A stretch of 17,128 nt of DNA from Clostridium sp. CAG:169 (GTDB taxonomy: Bacteria; Bacillota; Clostridia; Oscillospirales; Ruminococcaceae): contig FR880213.1 in NCBI GenBank assembly GCA_000435195.1, forward strand, positions 29,435-46,562, given 5' to 3'. Positions 7,549 to 17,085 of this stretch are shown here, one piece after another (position 1 is the stretch's first letter; every line of letters starts with the position of its first letter). A program made the translations under genes and the position numbers. Under the pieces are notes generated by a model, which did not search any database, had not been told where the DNA came from, and saw only the letters and a program-made list of their open reading frames with translations.

Positions 7549-7749
7549 TTACTGAATGCGTGCTCTTAAAGCAGCAACAATCGGTGCCCAGTCCACCCCG
7601 TGAACCATAGCGGCTTCTTCAATCGTTTCGCCGCGAGCGCCCGGTCAGCCGACACAATGCATACCAATGCCAAAGAAGATTTCGGCAAGGGAGCTGTCGT
7701 AGTCCAGAACATCACCAATGATGGTGTCCTTTGTAACGGTAAATGCCAT
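7549..7749 (-). CDS. DUF1858-type small redox protein with in-frame TGA (candidate selenoprotein, CxxU)
   Basis: Read leftward from the ATG at 7749 this is a 66-codon frame ending in tandem TAA codons. It is interrupted only by TGA at codon 35 (7647-7645). The product opens MAFTVTKDTIIGDVLD, continues GIGMHCVG-(TGA)-PGARGETIEEAAMVHGVDW and ends in a short helix. This matches the DUF1858 family (hybrid-cluster-associated disulphide-type domain, about 65 residues), whose hallmark is GMHCxGCP. The TGA falls exactly on the second Cys, giving C32-x-x-U35. AAGGAGG lies nine bases before the start, the promoter is near perfect, and a terminator follows, so the gene is expressed as its own unit. Conserved residues continue for 31 codons after the TGA. 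The alternatives are a recent nonsense mutation or a base error. The family call is firm; Sec insertion is inference. Confidence 0.75.
7610..7634 (-). other. Weak SECIS-like hairpin downstream of the TGA
   Basis: On the minus strand GCGGC (7634-7630) pairs with GCCGC (7614-7610), giving five GC pairs ten bases after the TGA with a 15-base loop that starts with G. Bacterial SECIS elements lie in this position and usually have a G at the start of the apical loop. The loop here is larger than is typical, so this is only suggestive. Confidence 0.25.
7645..7647 (-). other. In-frame TGA at the second Cys of CxxC, candidate Sec codon
   Basis: The minus-strand codon 35 of the DUF1858 gene is TGA. 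In the family this position is Cys (CxGC). Replacement of one redox Cys by UGA in a CxxC motif is the classic pattern of a thiol-oxidoreductase-type selenoprotein. Confidence 0.6.
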
Positions 7750-7809
7750 AAAGTTGTCCCTCCTTCCTGTGTTGGGTTCAGTTATCTTTTATGATTTTTG
7801 TACAAGCAC

Positions 7810-7838
7810 ATTATAATACAAAAAAGGTATAAAATCAA
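7810..7838 (-). promoter_or_regulatory. Promoter of the DUF1858/CxxU gene
   Basis: On the minus strand TTGATT (7838-7833), exactly 17 bases, then TATAAT (7815-7810). It is one of the best promoters in the window and gives a leader of about 55 bases. Confidence 0.85.
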
Positions 7839-7865
7839 GAACGGGAAACAAAACAAACCGTGAAC

Positions 7866-7899
7866 AAAAAATCCCACTCAAACGGCTGTTTGAGTGGGA
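7866..7899 (-). terminator. Terminator of the CBS-domain membrane protein gene
   Basis: TCCCACTCAAAC (7872-7883) and GTTTGAGTGGGA (7888-7899) form a perfect 12-bp stem with loop GGCT. On the minus strand it is followed by six T (7871-7866). It begins 12 bases after the stop codon and separates this gene from the DUF1858 promoter. Confidence 0.93.
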
Positions 7900-7911
7900 A
7901 GAAAGGTTCGG

Positions 7912-9249
7912 TTATTCTTCATCGGTCTGCTCGGGAACGGGCAGAATCTCGGCACGCAGCTTTGCGATGCGGCGTTCATCGGTGGCAAGAACGGTAAATT
8001 TGACATTGCCCGCCTGTACCGATGGGTGTTCGTCCTTGGCAGGGATGCAGTCAAGCAGGTCGGTAATCATGCCGCTGAGGGTGTCGTAGTCCTCTTCGGG
8101 ACCGATGTTCATGCCCAGCAGCTCCTCGACGTCGTCCACAGACATGGAGCCGTCCAGAACGAAGATGGTGTCGGAAAGCTTCTGGTATTCCTCTTCCTCC
8201 TGGTCATACTCGTCCTGCATATTGCCGACGATTGATTCCAGCAGGTCCTCCATGGTAACGATACCGGAGGTGCCGCCGTACTCATCGACGACAATCGCCA
8301 TCTGGGTTTTCTTTTCCTTAAAGGTTTTGAAAAGGTCAGAACAGCGGTTGGATTCGGGGACGAAGATGGCTTTGCGGATAAAGGGGAGGATTGGCTGGTT
8401 GGAAATTTGCTCCACTGTTTCGGTGATGCAGCGCAGCATATCCTTGGCGTAGACGATGCCGACGATGTTGTCGATGTCGTCCTCATAGACCGGGATTCGG
8501 GAGTAGCCTTTGTCGATGGCAAGCTGGATGACGTCCATCACGGTAGCGGTGTTTTCTACGGCGGCGACGTCAGTTCGGTGGGTCATTACATCCTCCACGG
8601 TGATGTCGTCGAACTCAAAGATGTTGTCAATCATGTCGGCTTCATCCTTTTCGATGGAGCCTTCTTCGTTGCCGACGTCGACCATCATGCGGATTTCCTC
8701 TTCGGTGACCTGCTCCGGCTGGTCATCGGCGCTGATGCCGAACAGACGCAGGACCAGGTTGGTGCTGGCGGAAAGAACAGCCACAAAGGGCTTGGAGATG
8801 GTGAACACAAAGCGGATGATCGGAGCGACCATCAGGGAAATCTTTTCGGGATGGTGCATAGCGATGCGCTTGGGGACCAGCTCACCGAGAACAAGGTTAA
8901 AGTATGCCAGCAGCAGGGTGATGGAGATCAGAGCGATGGTCTGAGCGGCAGGCAGCGGCATATAAGAGGAAAGAAAGGCTGCAAACGGCTCGGAGAATTT
9001 GTCGGCGGCAGAACCGGCTGCCATAAATCCGGCAAGGGTGACACCGATTTGGATGGTGGAGAGGAACTTGGAAGGCTCTGAGACCATCTTGTGCAGGATG
9101 GCGGCGCGCTTGTTGCCGTCCTCTGCCATTTTTTTGAGCTTGTTGTCGTTGAAGGTGACGATGGCGATCTCGCTCATAGCAAAGAAAGCGTTGATAGCGA
9201 TGAGCACCAGAAGGATGACGATTTGTAAGATTGTACTGTCAGGGTCCAT
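7912..9249 (-). CDS. CNNM/CorC-HlyC family membrane protein with CBS pair
   Basis: Integral membrane protein of 445 residues. An N-terminal DUF21/CNNM domain has four hydrophobic segments (about 6-30, 62-84, 102-126 and 138-168) and the conserved FFAMSEIAIV and LGELVPKR patches. A tandem CBS pair (about 215-340) follows with DVMTHRTDV and VDEYGGTSGIVTMEDLLE. A C-terminal transporter-associated CorC/HlyC domain (about 355-435) completes it. Members of this family (YhdP/YrkA/MpfA in Firmicutes) are linked to magnesium efflux or homeostasis; older annotations as hemolysin are misleading. The CBS pair probably binds an adenine nucleotide. The start has AAGGAG six bases upstream. The gene forms a single unit with its own promoter and terminator. 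Confidence 0.94.
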   Translation of the reverse strand: MDPDSTILQIVILLVLIAINAFFAMSEIAIVTFNDNKLKKMAEDGNKRAAILHKMVSEPSKFLSTIQIGVTLAGFMAAGSAADKFSEPFAAFLSSYMPLPAAQTIALISITLLLAYFNLVLGELVPKRIAMHHPEKISLMVAPIIRFVFTISKPFVAVLSASTNLVLRLFGISADDQPEQVTEEEIRMMVDVGNEEGSIEKDEADMIDNIFEFDDITVEDVMTHRTDVAAVENTATVMDVIQLAIDKGYSRIPVYEDDIDNIVGIVYAKDMLRCITETVEQISNQPILPFIRKAIFVPESNRCSDLFKTFKEKKTQMAIVVDEYGGTSGIVTMEDLLESIVGNMQDEYDQEEEEYQKLSDTIFVLDGSMSVDDVEELLGMNIGPEEDYDTLSGMITDLLDCIPAKDEHPSVQAGNVKFTVLATDERRIAKLRAEILPVPEQTDEE

Positions 9250-9331
9250 TTTTTACTCCTTTTTGTTAAAGACTGAAGGTTTGATTCGAAAATGATGAGA
9301 AGCACCGAAAACTTCCATCATACACTTTAAT

Positions 9332-9360
9332 ACTATACACAAATCGAAAGGGGTTGTCAA
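9332..9360 (-). promoter_or_regulatory. Promoter of the CBS-domain membrane protein gene
   Basis: On the minus strand a perfect TTGACA (9360-9355), 17 bases, then TATAGT (9337-9332). The leader to the ATG at 9249 is about 75 bases. Confidence 0.85.
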
Positions 9361-9365
9361 TTTGA

Positions 9366-9442
9366 CTTTTGCGCACAAAAAAGACGATATTCCCCTTTGT
9401 GGAGAGGTTGCGACGCAGGGAAAGGGCTTTTTTGTGCAAAAG
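9366..9442. repeat. Long imperfect inverted repeat
   Basis: CTTTTG-CG-CACAAAAAAG (9366-9383) pairs with CTTTTTTGTG-CAAAAG (9427-9442), leaving only a 2-base bulge. Inside, CCCTTT (9393-9398) pairs with AAAGGG (9421-9426). The whole can fold into one 77-base hairpin directly upstream of the leftward -35 box. It could end a short transcript, roadblock transcription between the divergent genes, or be a repeat element. Confidence 0.6.
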
Positions 9443-9604
9443 CTTCGCAGAGCGGGTCCTTGCGCAGTGAACAGAAGCGAACATAAAAGAAGGAAACGAT
9501 TTTGATGAGAGAAGCTTTGGCGGTGCGGGAGGAGAAGAGGGTGAAAACCGACTAAATAGGTACAGGATAAATTGTGCGATGTGGTAAAATTGTTAAAAAA
9601 GTAT

Positions 9605-9639
9605 AGGGACAATCCAATAAGTTGGCACACTTTGTCCCT
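9605..9639. promoter_or_regulatory. Nested inverted repeat upstream of PFOR, candidate operator
   Basis: AGGGACAA (9605-9612) pairs with TTGTCCCT (9632-9639), and CCAA (9614-9617) pairs with TTGG (9622-9625) inside it. It lies about 30-60 bases upstream of the presumed PFOR promoter and has no proper T run, so an operator is more likely than a terminator. It does not match the Rex consensus that I know. Confidence 0.4.
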
Positions 9640-9666
9640 TTACAATACGACCAAAAAATGATAAAC

Positions 9667-9694
9667 TTTATAACGTAGGTATGTGTGATATGAT
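9667..9694 (+). promoter_or_regulatory. Likely PFOR promoter
   Basis: TTTATA (9667-9672), 16 bases, then TATGAT (9689-9694). The match is moderate and gives a leader of about 40 bases. Another extended -10 (TGG-TAAAAT, 9582-9590) lies further upstream. Confidence 0.4.
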
Positions 9695-9740
9695 TATAGC
9701 ATAACATCCATCTAAACCTATCAAGGAGGAATAATACATT

Positions 9741-13280
<3,540 letters not shown>

Positions 13281-13311
13281 TTTTCAGGCATCTTGATCCG
13301 ATAGGGTCATC

Positions 13312-13349
13312 AAAAAATCCCGCTTTCATTTTGAAAGCGGGATTTTTTT
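13312..13349 (+). terminator. PFOR terminator
   Basis: A 17-bp stem (13312-13328 with 13332-13348), core TCCCGCTTTCA with TGAAAGCGGGA, 3-base loop, followed by a T7 run. The A6 on the left arm lets it act in both directions. Confidence 0.93.
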
Positions 13350-13409
13350 CTATATAAGGAAAATAAGGAGAAGGATGTTAGGCTCTGGAAGGGAAGTCAA
13401 TCAAATCAG

Positions 13410-13438
13410 TTGAAAATCCAGAAAAGGTATGGTATTCT
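13410..13438 (+). promoter_or_regulatory. Promoter of the ruvX-ttcA operon
   Basis: TTGAAA (13410-13415), 17 bases, then TATTCT (13433-13438), the last extended by TGG. Transcription would start near 13445, leaving a leader of about 30 bases. Confidence 0.75.
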
Positions 13439-13473
13439 GAAACAGAAAAGCAGGACAGAAAGGAACGAGAAAG

Positions 13474-13902
13474 ATGAAAATCATGGCGGTGGATTTTGGC
13501 GATTCCCGAACCGGAATTGCCATCTGCGACAGAGGAGAGCTGCTGGCAAGCCCGGTGTGTGTGATTGAGGAGAAACATTTCCCGACGACCGTTCAAAAGA
13601 CAGCACAGCAGGCGCAGGAGCAGGGTGCAGAACGGATTGTAGTGGGACACCCGCTCAACATGGACGGCAGCAAAGGACCCAGAGCACAGCTGTGCGAGGA
13701 GTTTGCGCAGCAGCTGGGAGAACTGGTGTCGGTCCCGGTGGTGCTGTGGGACGAGCGGCAGACAACCGTTTCGGCGATTGGATTTTTGAATGAAACCAAC
13801 ACCAGAGGCAAAAAGAGGAAGCAGGTCATTGATGCGGTAGCGGCGACCATCATTCTGGAAAATTATATGAGTTACCGGAAAAATCACAGCGAGGAGGAGT
13901 AG
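13474..13902 (+). CDS. ruvX: YqgF/RuvX-type Holliday junction resolvase-like nuclease
   Basis: RNase H-fold nuclease of 142 residues, the usual family length. In this family it acts in pre-16S rRNA 5'-end maturation and as a candidate Holliday junction resolvase. Visible motifs are VDFGDSRTGIA with D7, VVGHPLNMDGSKGPRA, LWDERQTT with E94, and IDAVAATIILENY with D120, the expected acidic catalytic set. A ribosome binding site (AAAGGAA) lies nine bases before the ATG. The following gene begins one base after the stop, so the two are translated together. In many Firmicutes ruvX sits with alaS and a DUF965 gene; here it is coupled to a tRNA-thiolation-like gene instead. Confidence 0.95.
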   Translation: MKIMAVDFGDSRTGIAICDRGELLASPVCVIEEKHFPTTVQKTAQQAQEQGAERIVVGHPLNMDGSKGPRAQLCEEFAQQLGELVSVPVVLWDERQTTVSAIGFLNETNTRGKKRKQVIDAVAATIILENYMSYRKNHSEEE

Positions 13903-13903
13903 G

Positions 13904-14623
13904 ATGGGTGCAATGCAGAAGCTGGCAGGCTTGATGCGCAGGGCGATTGAAAAATACGATATGATTCAGCCGAACGACAGGATTGCTGTTGGGGTCAGCG
14001 GAGGAAAGGATTCGGTTGCTCTGCTGGTGGGACTGTGCAAACTCAGAGAATATATCGGGATTCCATACGAAGTGGTTGCCATCACCCTGGACCCTTGCTT
14101 TGGCGGGGTGGAGACCGATTATACACCGATTGCGCAGCTGTGCGAGCAGCTGGGGGTTCCTTACGTTTTGAAGCGGACGGAGATTGGGCAGATCATCTTT
14201 GATGTGCGCAACGAAAGCAACCCATGCAGCCTGTGTGCAAGGATGCGCAGAGGTTGTCTGCACGATGCTGCCAAGGAGAACAACTGCAATAAAATCGCGC
14301 TGGGACACCACTACGACGATGCCATTGAAACCTTTATCATGAACCTCTTTCAGGAGGGGCGGGTCGGATGCTTTCAGCCGGTGACCTATCTGTCCAGAAA
14401 AGATTTGACGATGATTCGACCGATGGTGATGGCGGAGGAGAGCATGATTTCGGCAGCGGTGCGGCACGAGGGTCTGCCGGTGGTCAAGAGCAAGTGCCCG
14501 GCGGACGGCAACACCAACCGTGAGAAAACCAAAGAGTGGATTCGCATGATGGACAAGGAGAGCAAGGGCTTTAAAAAGCGACTTTACGGTGCGTTGGAGA
14601 GAGGACATATTTCTGGCTTCTAA
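13904..14623 (+). CDS. ttcA: TtcA-like tRNA 2-thiolation ATPase (PP-loop family)
   Basis: PP-loop ATPase of 239 residues that most resembles TtcA, which makes 2-thiocytidine in tRNA. The nucleotide loop is S32-G-G-K-D-S37, the conserved GHHYDDAIETFIMNLF lies in the middle, and the Cys pair C108-x2-C111 is followed by RRGCL. A third Cys, C198 (KSKCPADGN), could complete the iron-sulphur site. TilS (lysidine synthase), sometimes used as the automatic label, lacks this Cys set and is longer. The GGAGGAG at the end of ruvX serves as ribosome binding site; ATG at 13913 is an alternative start. The stop codon lies inside a perfect 14-bp hairpin. Confidence 0.9.
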   Translation: MGAMQKLAGLMRRAIEKYDMIQPNDRIAVGVSGGKDSVALLVGLCKLREYIGIPYEVVAITLDPCFGGVETDYTPIAQLCEQLGVPYVLKRTEIGQIIFDVRNESNPCSLCARMRRGCLHDAAKENNCNKIALGHHYDDAIETFIMNLFQEGRVGCFQPVTYLSRKDLTMIRPMVMAEESMISAAVRHEGLPVVKSKCPADGNTNREKTKEWIRMMDKESKGFKKRLYGALERGHISGF

Positions 14624-14652
14624 CCTTTTCTTTGCTAGAAAGAAAAGGTTAG
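14620..14652. repeat. Perfect 14-bp inverted repeat over the ttcA stop codon
   Basis: CTAACCTTTTCTTT (14620-14633) and its exact complement (14639-14652) are separated by GCTAG. No T run follows, so it is not a standard intrinsic terminator. It begins a series of inverted repeats that runs to 14781. Confidence 0.9.
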
Positions 14653-14653
14653 A

Positions 14654-14781
14654 CCAAAAGAAAAGTGTTTTGGAAAATGGAGCGAAGCGACATTTTCGAG
14701 GGCAAAGGTGACGGTTAGAGCAAACAGCTCCAATCAAAATAAAGTGCCGTCACCAAGGGAATCGAATGAAATTCGATTCCC
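14654..14781. repeat. Cluster of four further inverted repeats
   Basis: Four more stems follow almost end to end: CCAAAA (14654-14659) with TTTTGG (14668-14673); GAAAATG (14673-14679) with CATTTTC (14691-14697); GGTGACGG (14707-14714) with CCGTCACC (14747-14754); and GGGAATCGAAT (14757-14767) with ATTCGATTCCC (14771-14781). All are exact. This is an unusual density, consistent with a structured RNA or a palindromic intergenic repeat element. Confidence 0.8.
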
Positions 14782-14957
14782 AGAAAATGGAAAGCAAAAC
14801 ATTGTCTGTTCGCCTACGGCTCGAAGACGGGTGGAATGGAGATTTGAGCAAAAAGGAAAGCATTGCTCTGCTAAGCCTGCAACTTGCTTCATACGGTGGT
14901 TTTATAAAAGATAAAAGTGCCGGTGCACAGCGGTCGACGATGAAAAAATTCCTGAGG

Positions 14958-14978
14958 AATCCTCCTTGGGGATTTTTT
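14958..14978 (+). terminator. Intrinsic terminator downstream of the repeat cluster
   Basis: AATCC-T-C (14958-14964) pairs with G-G-GGATT (14968-14974), including one T-G pair and a 3-base loop, followed by T to 14978. It may end the ruvX-ttcA transcript or a non-coding RNA made from the repeat cluster. Confidence 0.65.
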
Positions 14979-15021
14979 AGTTAGAAGGGATCTCTATAAA
15001 GAGAAAGGGACTTTACTGGAT

Positions 15022-15057
15022 AAAAAGCCAATTTTACCGAGTAAAGGGTAGATTGGC
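15022..15057 (-). terminator. Leftward-facing terminator-like hairpin
   Basis: GCCAAT-T-TTACC (15027-15038) pairs with GGTAG-ATTGGC (15047-15057) with a single bulged T. On the minus strand it is followed by TTTTT (15026-15022). No leftward gene ends here, so it may block antisense transcription or be a leftover. It also abuts the -35 box of the next rightward promoter and could be an operator. Confidence 0.55.
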
Positions 15058-15086
15058 TTGACATAGGAAATCAGAAGTGATATGGT
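15058..15086 (+). promoter_or_regulatory. Promoter of the hypothetical secreted protein gene
   Basis: A perfect TTGACA (15058-15063), 17 bases, then TATGGT (15081-15086) extended by TGA (15078-15080). The leader is about 80 bases and AT-rich. Confidence 0.75.
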
Positions 15087-15172
15087 GAAAATAAAGGGAA
15101 ACAAAAATTTTCAGAATATATCTATATAAAAAGTAAAGCGAGAAGCTGTTTTGCAGAAGGAGGAAGAGAAAG

Positions 15173-15991
15173 ATGAAAAAATTGTTTTTATCAATCGTCA
15201 GCGTGATGACAGCGGTTGCCGTGATGGTACTTCCTGCTTCGGCAGCGTTTGAATTAGACGATCTGCAGGCGAAAGAGGGAAATCGAAATCTAAGAGCGAC
15301 GGAGCAGAACGAAGTACTTTCGATGAGCAGAGAAATTGAAAATCCAATCCGTTTTGAGATTCCTTGTACAGAGTTGAACCTGATGCAGTATACAAATGAT
15401 GATACTCCAAAACAGGGAAAAGAAATTCTAAACGATGCTCTGATTGCTGAGATGAAAAAAATAAATCCTGACTTTGAGACAGAATATTATTCCGTTTTCT
15501 ACAATCCGTCGGGGGGACTACTTTTTTTGTCAAAGGTCATTCCTACTGAATATAGAAATGTTTTTGTAGGAGTCGGATATAGCATTTACATTGAGAATGG
15601 AATCGCACTGGAACTATTTTACACGGATATTCCCACTCAGAAGCAATTCTACCAAGAGGAGACACTTTCAGAAAGAATACGGATTTTTGTGGAGAACGGA
15701 GGAGAGAACGTCCAACTGCCGGATATTCCGAATGCGCTGGTAGAGGTGGATGAAGATCACGTTTTTTACAGCTACGATTCAGAAACAGATGAGCTGACTT
15801 ATACAGTCGGTTATGAAGTAACCCATCTGGATGAAGATGGAGCGATGTCGGCACATGAGATTGTGGTTCCGGTTCCACGAGTGGAAAAAAAGTGGACAGA
15901 CAAAATATTTTTGGTTGTGTCAGGAGGCATTGTTTTTATTCTGATGGGTTTTCTTTGTCTGGGGAAATTTAAAATCAAAAAGGAAAAATAA
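15173..15991 (+). CDS. Hypothetical secreted protein with C-terminal membrane anchor
   Basis: I do not recognise this 272-residue protein. A signal peptide (about 1-24, cleavage likely at ASA-A) is followed by an extracytoplasmic, acidic domain of about 215 residues and one transmembrane helix (about 244-264) with a basic tail (KFKIKKEK). This makes it a type I membrane protein with its bulk outside. No LPxTG-like sorting motif precedes the helix, so it is not an evident substrate of the sortase in the window. It has a single Cys in the outer domain (IPCTELN). AAGGAGG nine bases before the ATG and a strong promoter support real expression. It is visibly more AT-rich than its neighbours, which may point to later acquisition. 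Confidence 0.85.
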   Translation: MKKLFLSIVSVMTAVAVMVLPASAAFELDDLQAKEGNRNLRATEQNEVLSMSREIENPIRFEIPCTELNLMQYTNDDTPKQGKEILNDALIAEMKKINPDFETEYYSVFYNPSGGLLFLSKVIPTEYRNVFVGVGYSIYIENGIALELFYTDIPTQKQFYQEETLSERIRIFVENGGENVQLPDIPNALVEVDEDHVFYSYDSETDELTYTVGYEVTHLDEDGAMSAHEIVVPVPRVEKKWTDKIFLVVSGGIVFILMGFLCLGKFKIKKEK

Positions 15992-16030
15992 CAAACCCTC
16001 CGAAGAAATTTTCTTCGGAGGGTTTGTTTT
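15990..16030. terminator. Bidirectional terminator between hypothetical gene and metA
   Basis: AACAAACCCTCCGAAGA (15990-16006) pairs exactly with 16012-16028, with a 5-base loop. T-rich bases follow on both strands. It overlaps the stop codon of the rightward gene and lies 12 bases beyond the metA stop. Confidence 0.9.
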
Positions 16031-16042
16031 AGTTTATAAATT

Positions 16043-16975
16043 TTAGAGGAGCGGGTCCAGCCGCAGCTTTCCCAAGTCGTATGGGGTGGACTGGTAGACG
16101 TAATAGTTGAGCCAGTTGGAGTAGAACAGATAAGCGTGGCTGCGCCAGATACGGATGGGTTTTTGGGCAGGGTCGTCCTGTGGGAAGTAGTTGCAGGGCA
16201 ACTGGATGGGCAGACCCTTGTCCAAGTCGCGGAAGTATTCCTCAGCGAGGGTGCCGGCTTCATACTCCGAGTGACCAAAGATGAAGATTTGTCGACCGTT
16301 GTGGTTGGAAACGATGTTGACCCCGGCTTCGGGAGAGGCAGAGAGGATGTAGAGTTTTCCGGTTGAGCGAATCTGCTCCGCGCTGATTTCGGCGTGGCGG
16401 GAGTGCGGCATCCAGTAGACCTCGTCAAAGCCGCGCAGCAGAGGAACACTTTTATCGACCAGGGTGTGTTGGAAGACACCGAACAGCTTTTGCGGCAGTT
16501 GGGTCTTTTGCAGACCGTAATGGTAGTGCAGCGCAGCCTGTGCTCCCCAGCAGATGTGGAGGGTAGAGTGGACGTGCGTCTTGGACCATTCCATAATGGT
16601 ACACAGCTCCTGCCAGTAAGAAACCTGTTCAAACTCCATCTGCTCCACCGGAGCACCGGTGATAATCATTCCATCAAAGTACTGCTCGCGAATCTCTTGA
16701 AAAACCTGATAAAATTTGAGAAGGTGGTCAGAAGGGGTATTTTTAGAGGCGTGGGTAGCGGTTTGCAGAAGTTCCACATCCACCTGAAGCGGCGAATTGC
16801 TGAGCATACGCAGCAGCTGGCGTTCGGTATCAATCTTTTTGGGCATCAGATTGAGAATCAGAATTCGCAAAGGACGGATGTCCTGTGAACGTGCGCGTTT
16901 TTCGGACATGATAAAGATGTTTTCCTGCTCGAGAGTATCCCATGCAGGAAGATCATTGGGAATATTGATTGGCAT
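16043..16975 (-). CDS. metA: Homoserine O-acetyltransferase of the MetA family
   Basis: Activates homoserine by acylation, the first committed step of methionine synthesis, in the cytosol. The 310-residue length and numbering match the family: C142 in HICWGAQAALH, H235 and E237 in FGHSEYE, plus WMPHSRH. Position 111 is Glu (ITGAPVE). In MetA proteins Glu111 goes with acetyl-CoA and Gly111 with succinyl-CoA, so the acetyl reaction is expected even though many databases would label it a succinyltransferase. AAGGAG eight bases before the ATG fixes the start. The promoter found gives a leader of only about 40 bases, so there is no room for a SAM riboswitch or T-box, which often control methionine genes in Firmicutes. 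Confidence 0.96.
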   Translation of the reverse strand: MPINIPNDLPAWDTLEQENIFIMSEKRARSQDIRPLRILILNLMPKKIDTERQLLRMLSNSPLQVDVELLQTATHASKNTPSDHLLKFYQVFQEIREQYFDGMIITGAPVEQMEFEQVSYWQELCTIMEWSKTHVHSTLHICWGAQAALHYHYGLQKTQLPQKLFGVFQHTLVDKSVPLLRGFDEVYWMPHSRHAEISAEQIRSTGKLYILSASPEAGVNIVSNHNGRQIFIFGHSEYEAGTLAEEYFRDLDKGLPIQLPCNYFPQDDPAQKPIRIWRSHAYLFYSNWLNYYVYQSTPYDLGKLRLDPLL

Positions 16976-17020
16976 AAAGGAATCTCCTTATGATATAATG
17001 TGGATTTAAAAGCAAGGTTT

Positions 17021-17049
17021 ATTGTACAATACTTTGATTTTGATTGCAA
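17021..17049 (-). promoter_or_regulatory. metA: Promoter of metA
   Basis: On the minus strand TTGCAA (17049-17044), 17 bases, then TACAAT (17026-17021). Transcription would start near 17014, about 40 bases before the ATG. Confidence 0.65.
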
Positions 17050-17085
17050 TGACAAAGGATAAAGAGAGGAGAAAAAAGCATAAAA

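Larger units (their letters stand above)
9250..9740. other. Structured divergent region between the CBS gene and PFOR
   Basis: This 491-bp region carries no supportable gene. It holds the leftward promoter (9332-9360), a long imperfect hairpin (9366-9442), a nested inverted repeat (9605-9639) and the likely PFOR promoter (9667-9694). The ORFs that cross it on the minus strand lack ribosome binding sites and recognisable products. The middle part (about 9443-9600) is purine-rich and shows nothing I recognise. Confidence 0.6.
14624..15172. other. 549-bp gene-free region
   Basis: It contains the inverted-repeat cluster (to 14781), a small hairpin around TTCGCCTACGGCTCGAA near 14808, a rightward terminator (14958-14978), a leftward terminator-like hairpin (15022-15057) and a strong rightward promoter (15058-15086). 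Two overlapping short ORFs (14708-14914 and 14766-14984) have no recognisable product; the second runs through the terminator. I find no gene that I can support. Confidence 0.6.

Noticed and set aside
7645..7647. UGA reassigned to Trp or Gly in this organism
   Set aside because: Trp is coded by TGG throughout, and none of the long genes contains in-frame TGA. A general reassignment would show many.
7600..7794. Rightward 64-codon ORF over the DUF1858 gene
   Set aside because: No ribosome binding site or recognisable product. The minus strand of the same DNA has promoter, RBS, family-matching protein and terminator.
13375..13413. Possible 12-codon leader peptide (MLGSGREVNQIS) before ruvX
   Set aside because: It has an AAGGAG nearby, but the best promoter starts downstream of it, so it would not be in the ruvX transcript.
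14766..14984. 72-codon ORF after the repeat cluster (and the overlapping 14708-14914 ORF)
   Set aside because: Starts inside a hairpin with only a poor AGGGA, runs through an intrinsic terminator, and has no recognisable product. It remains possible but is not supported.
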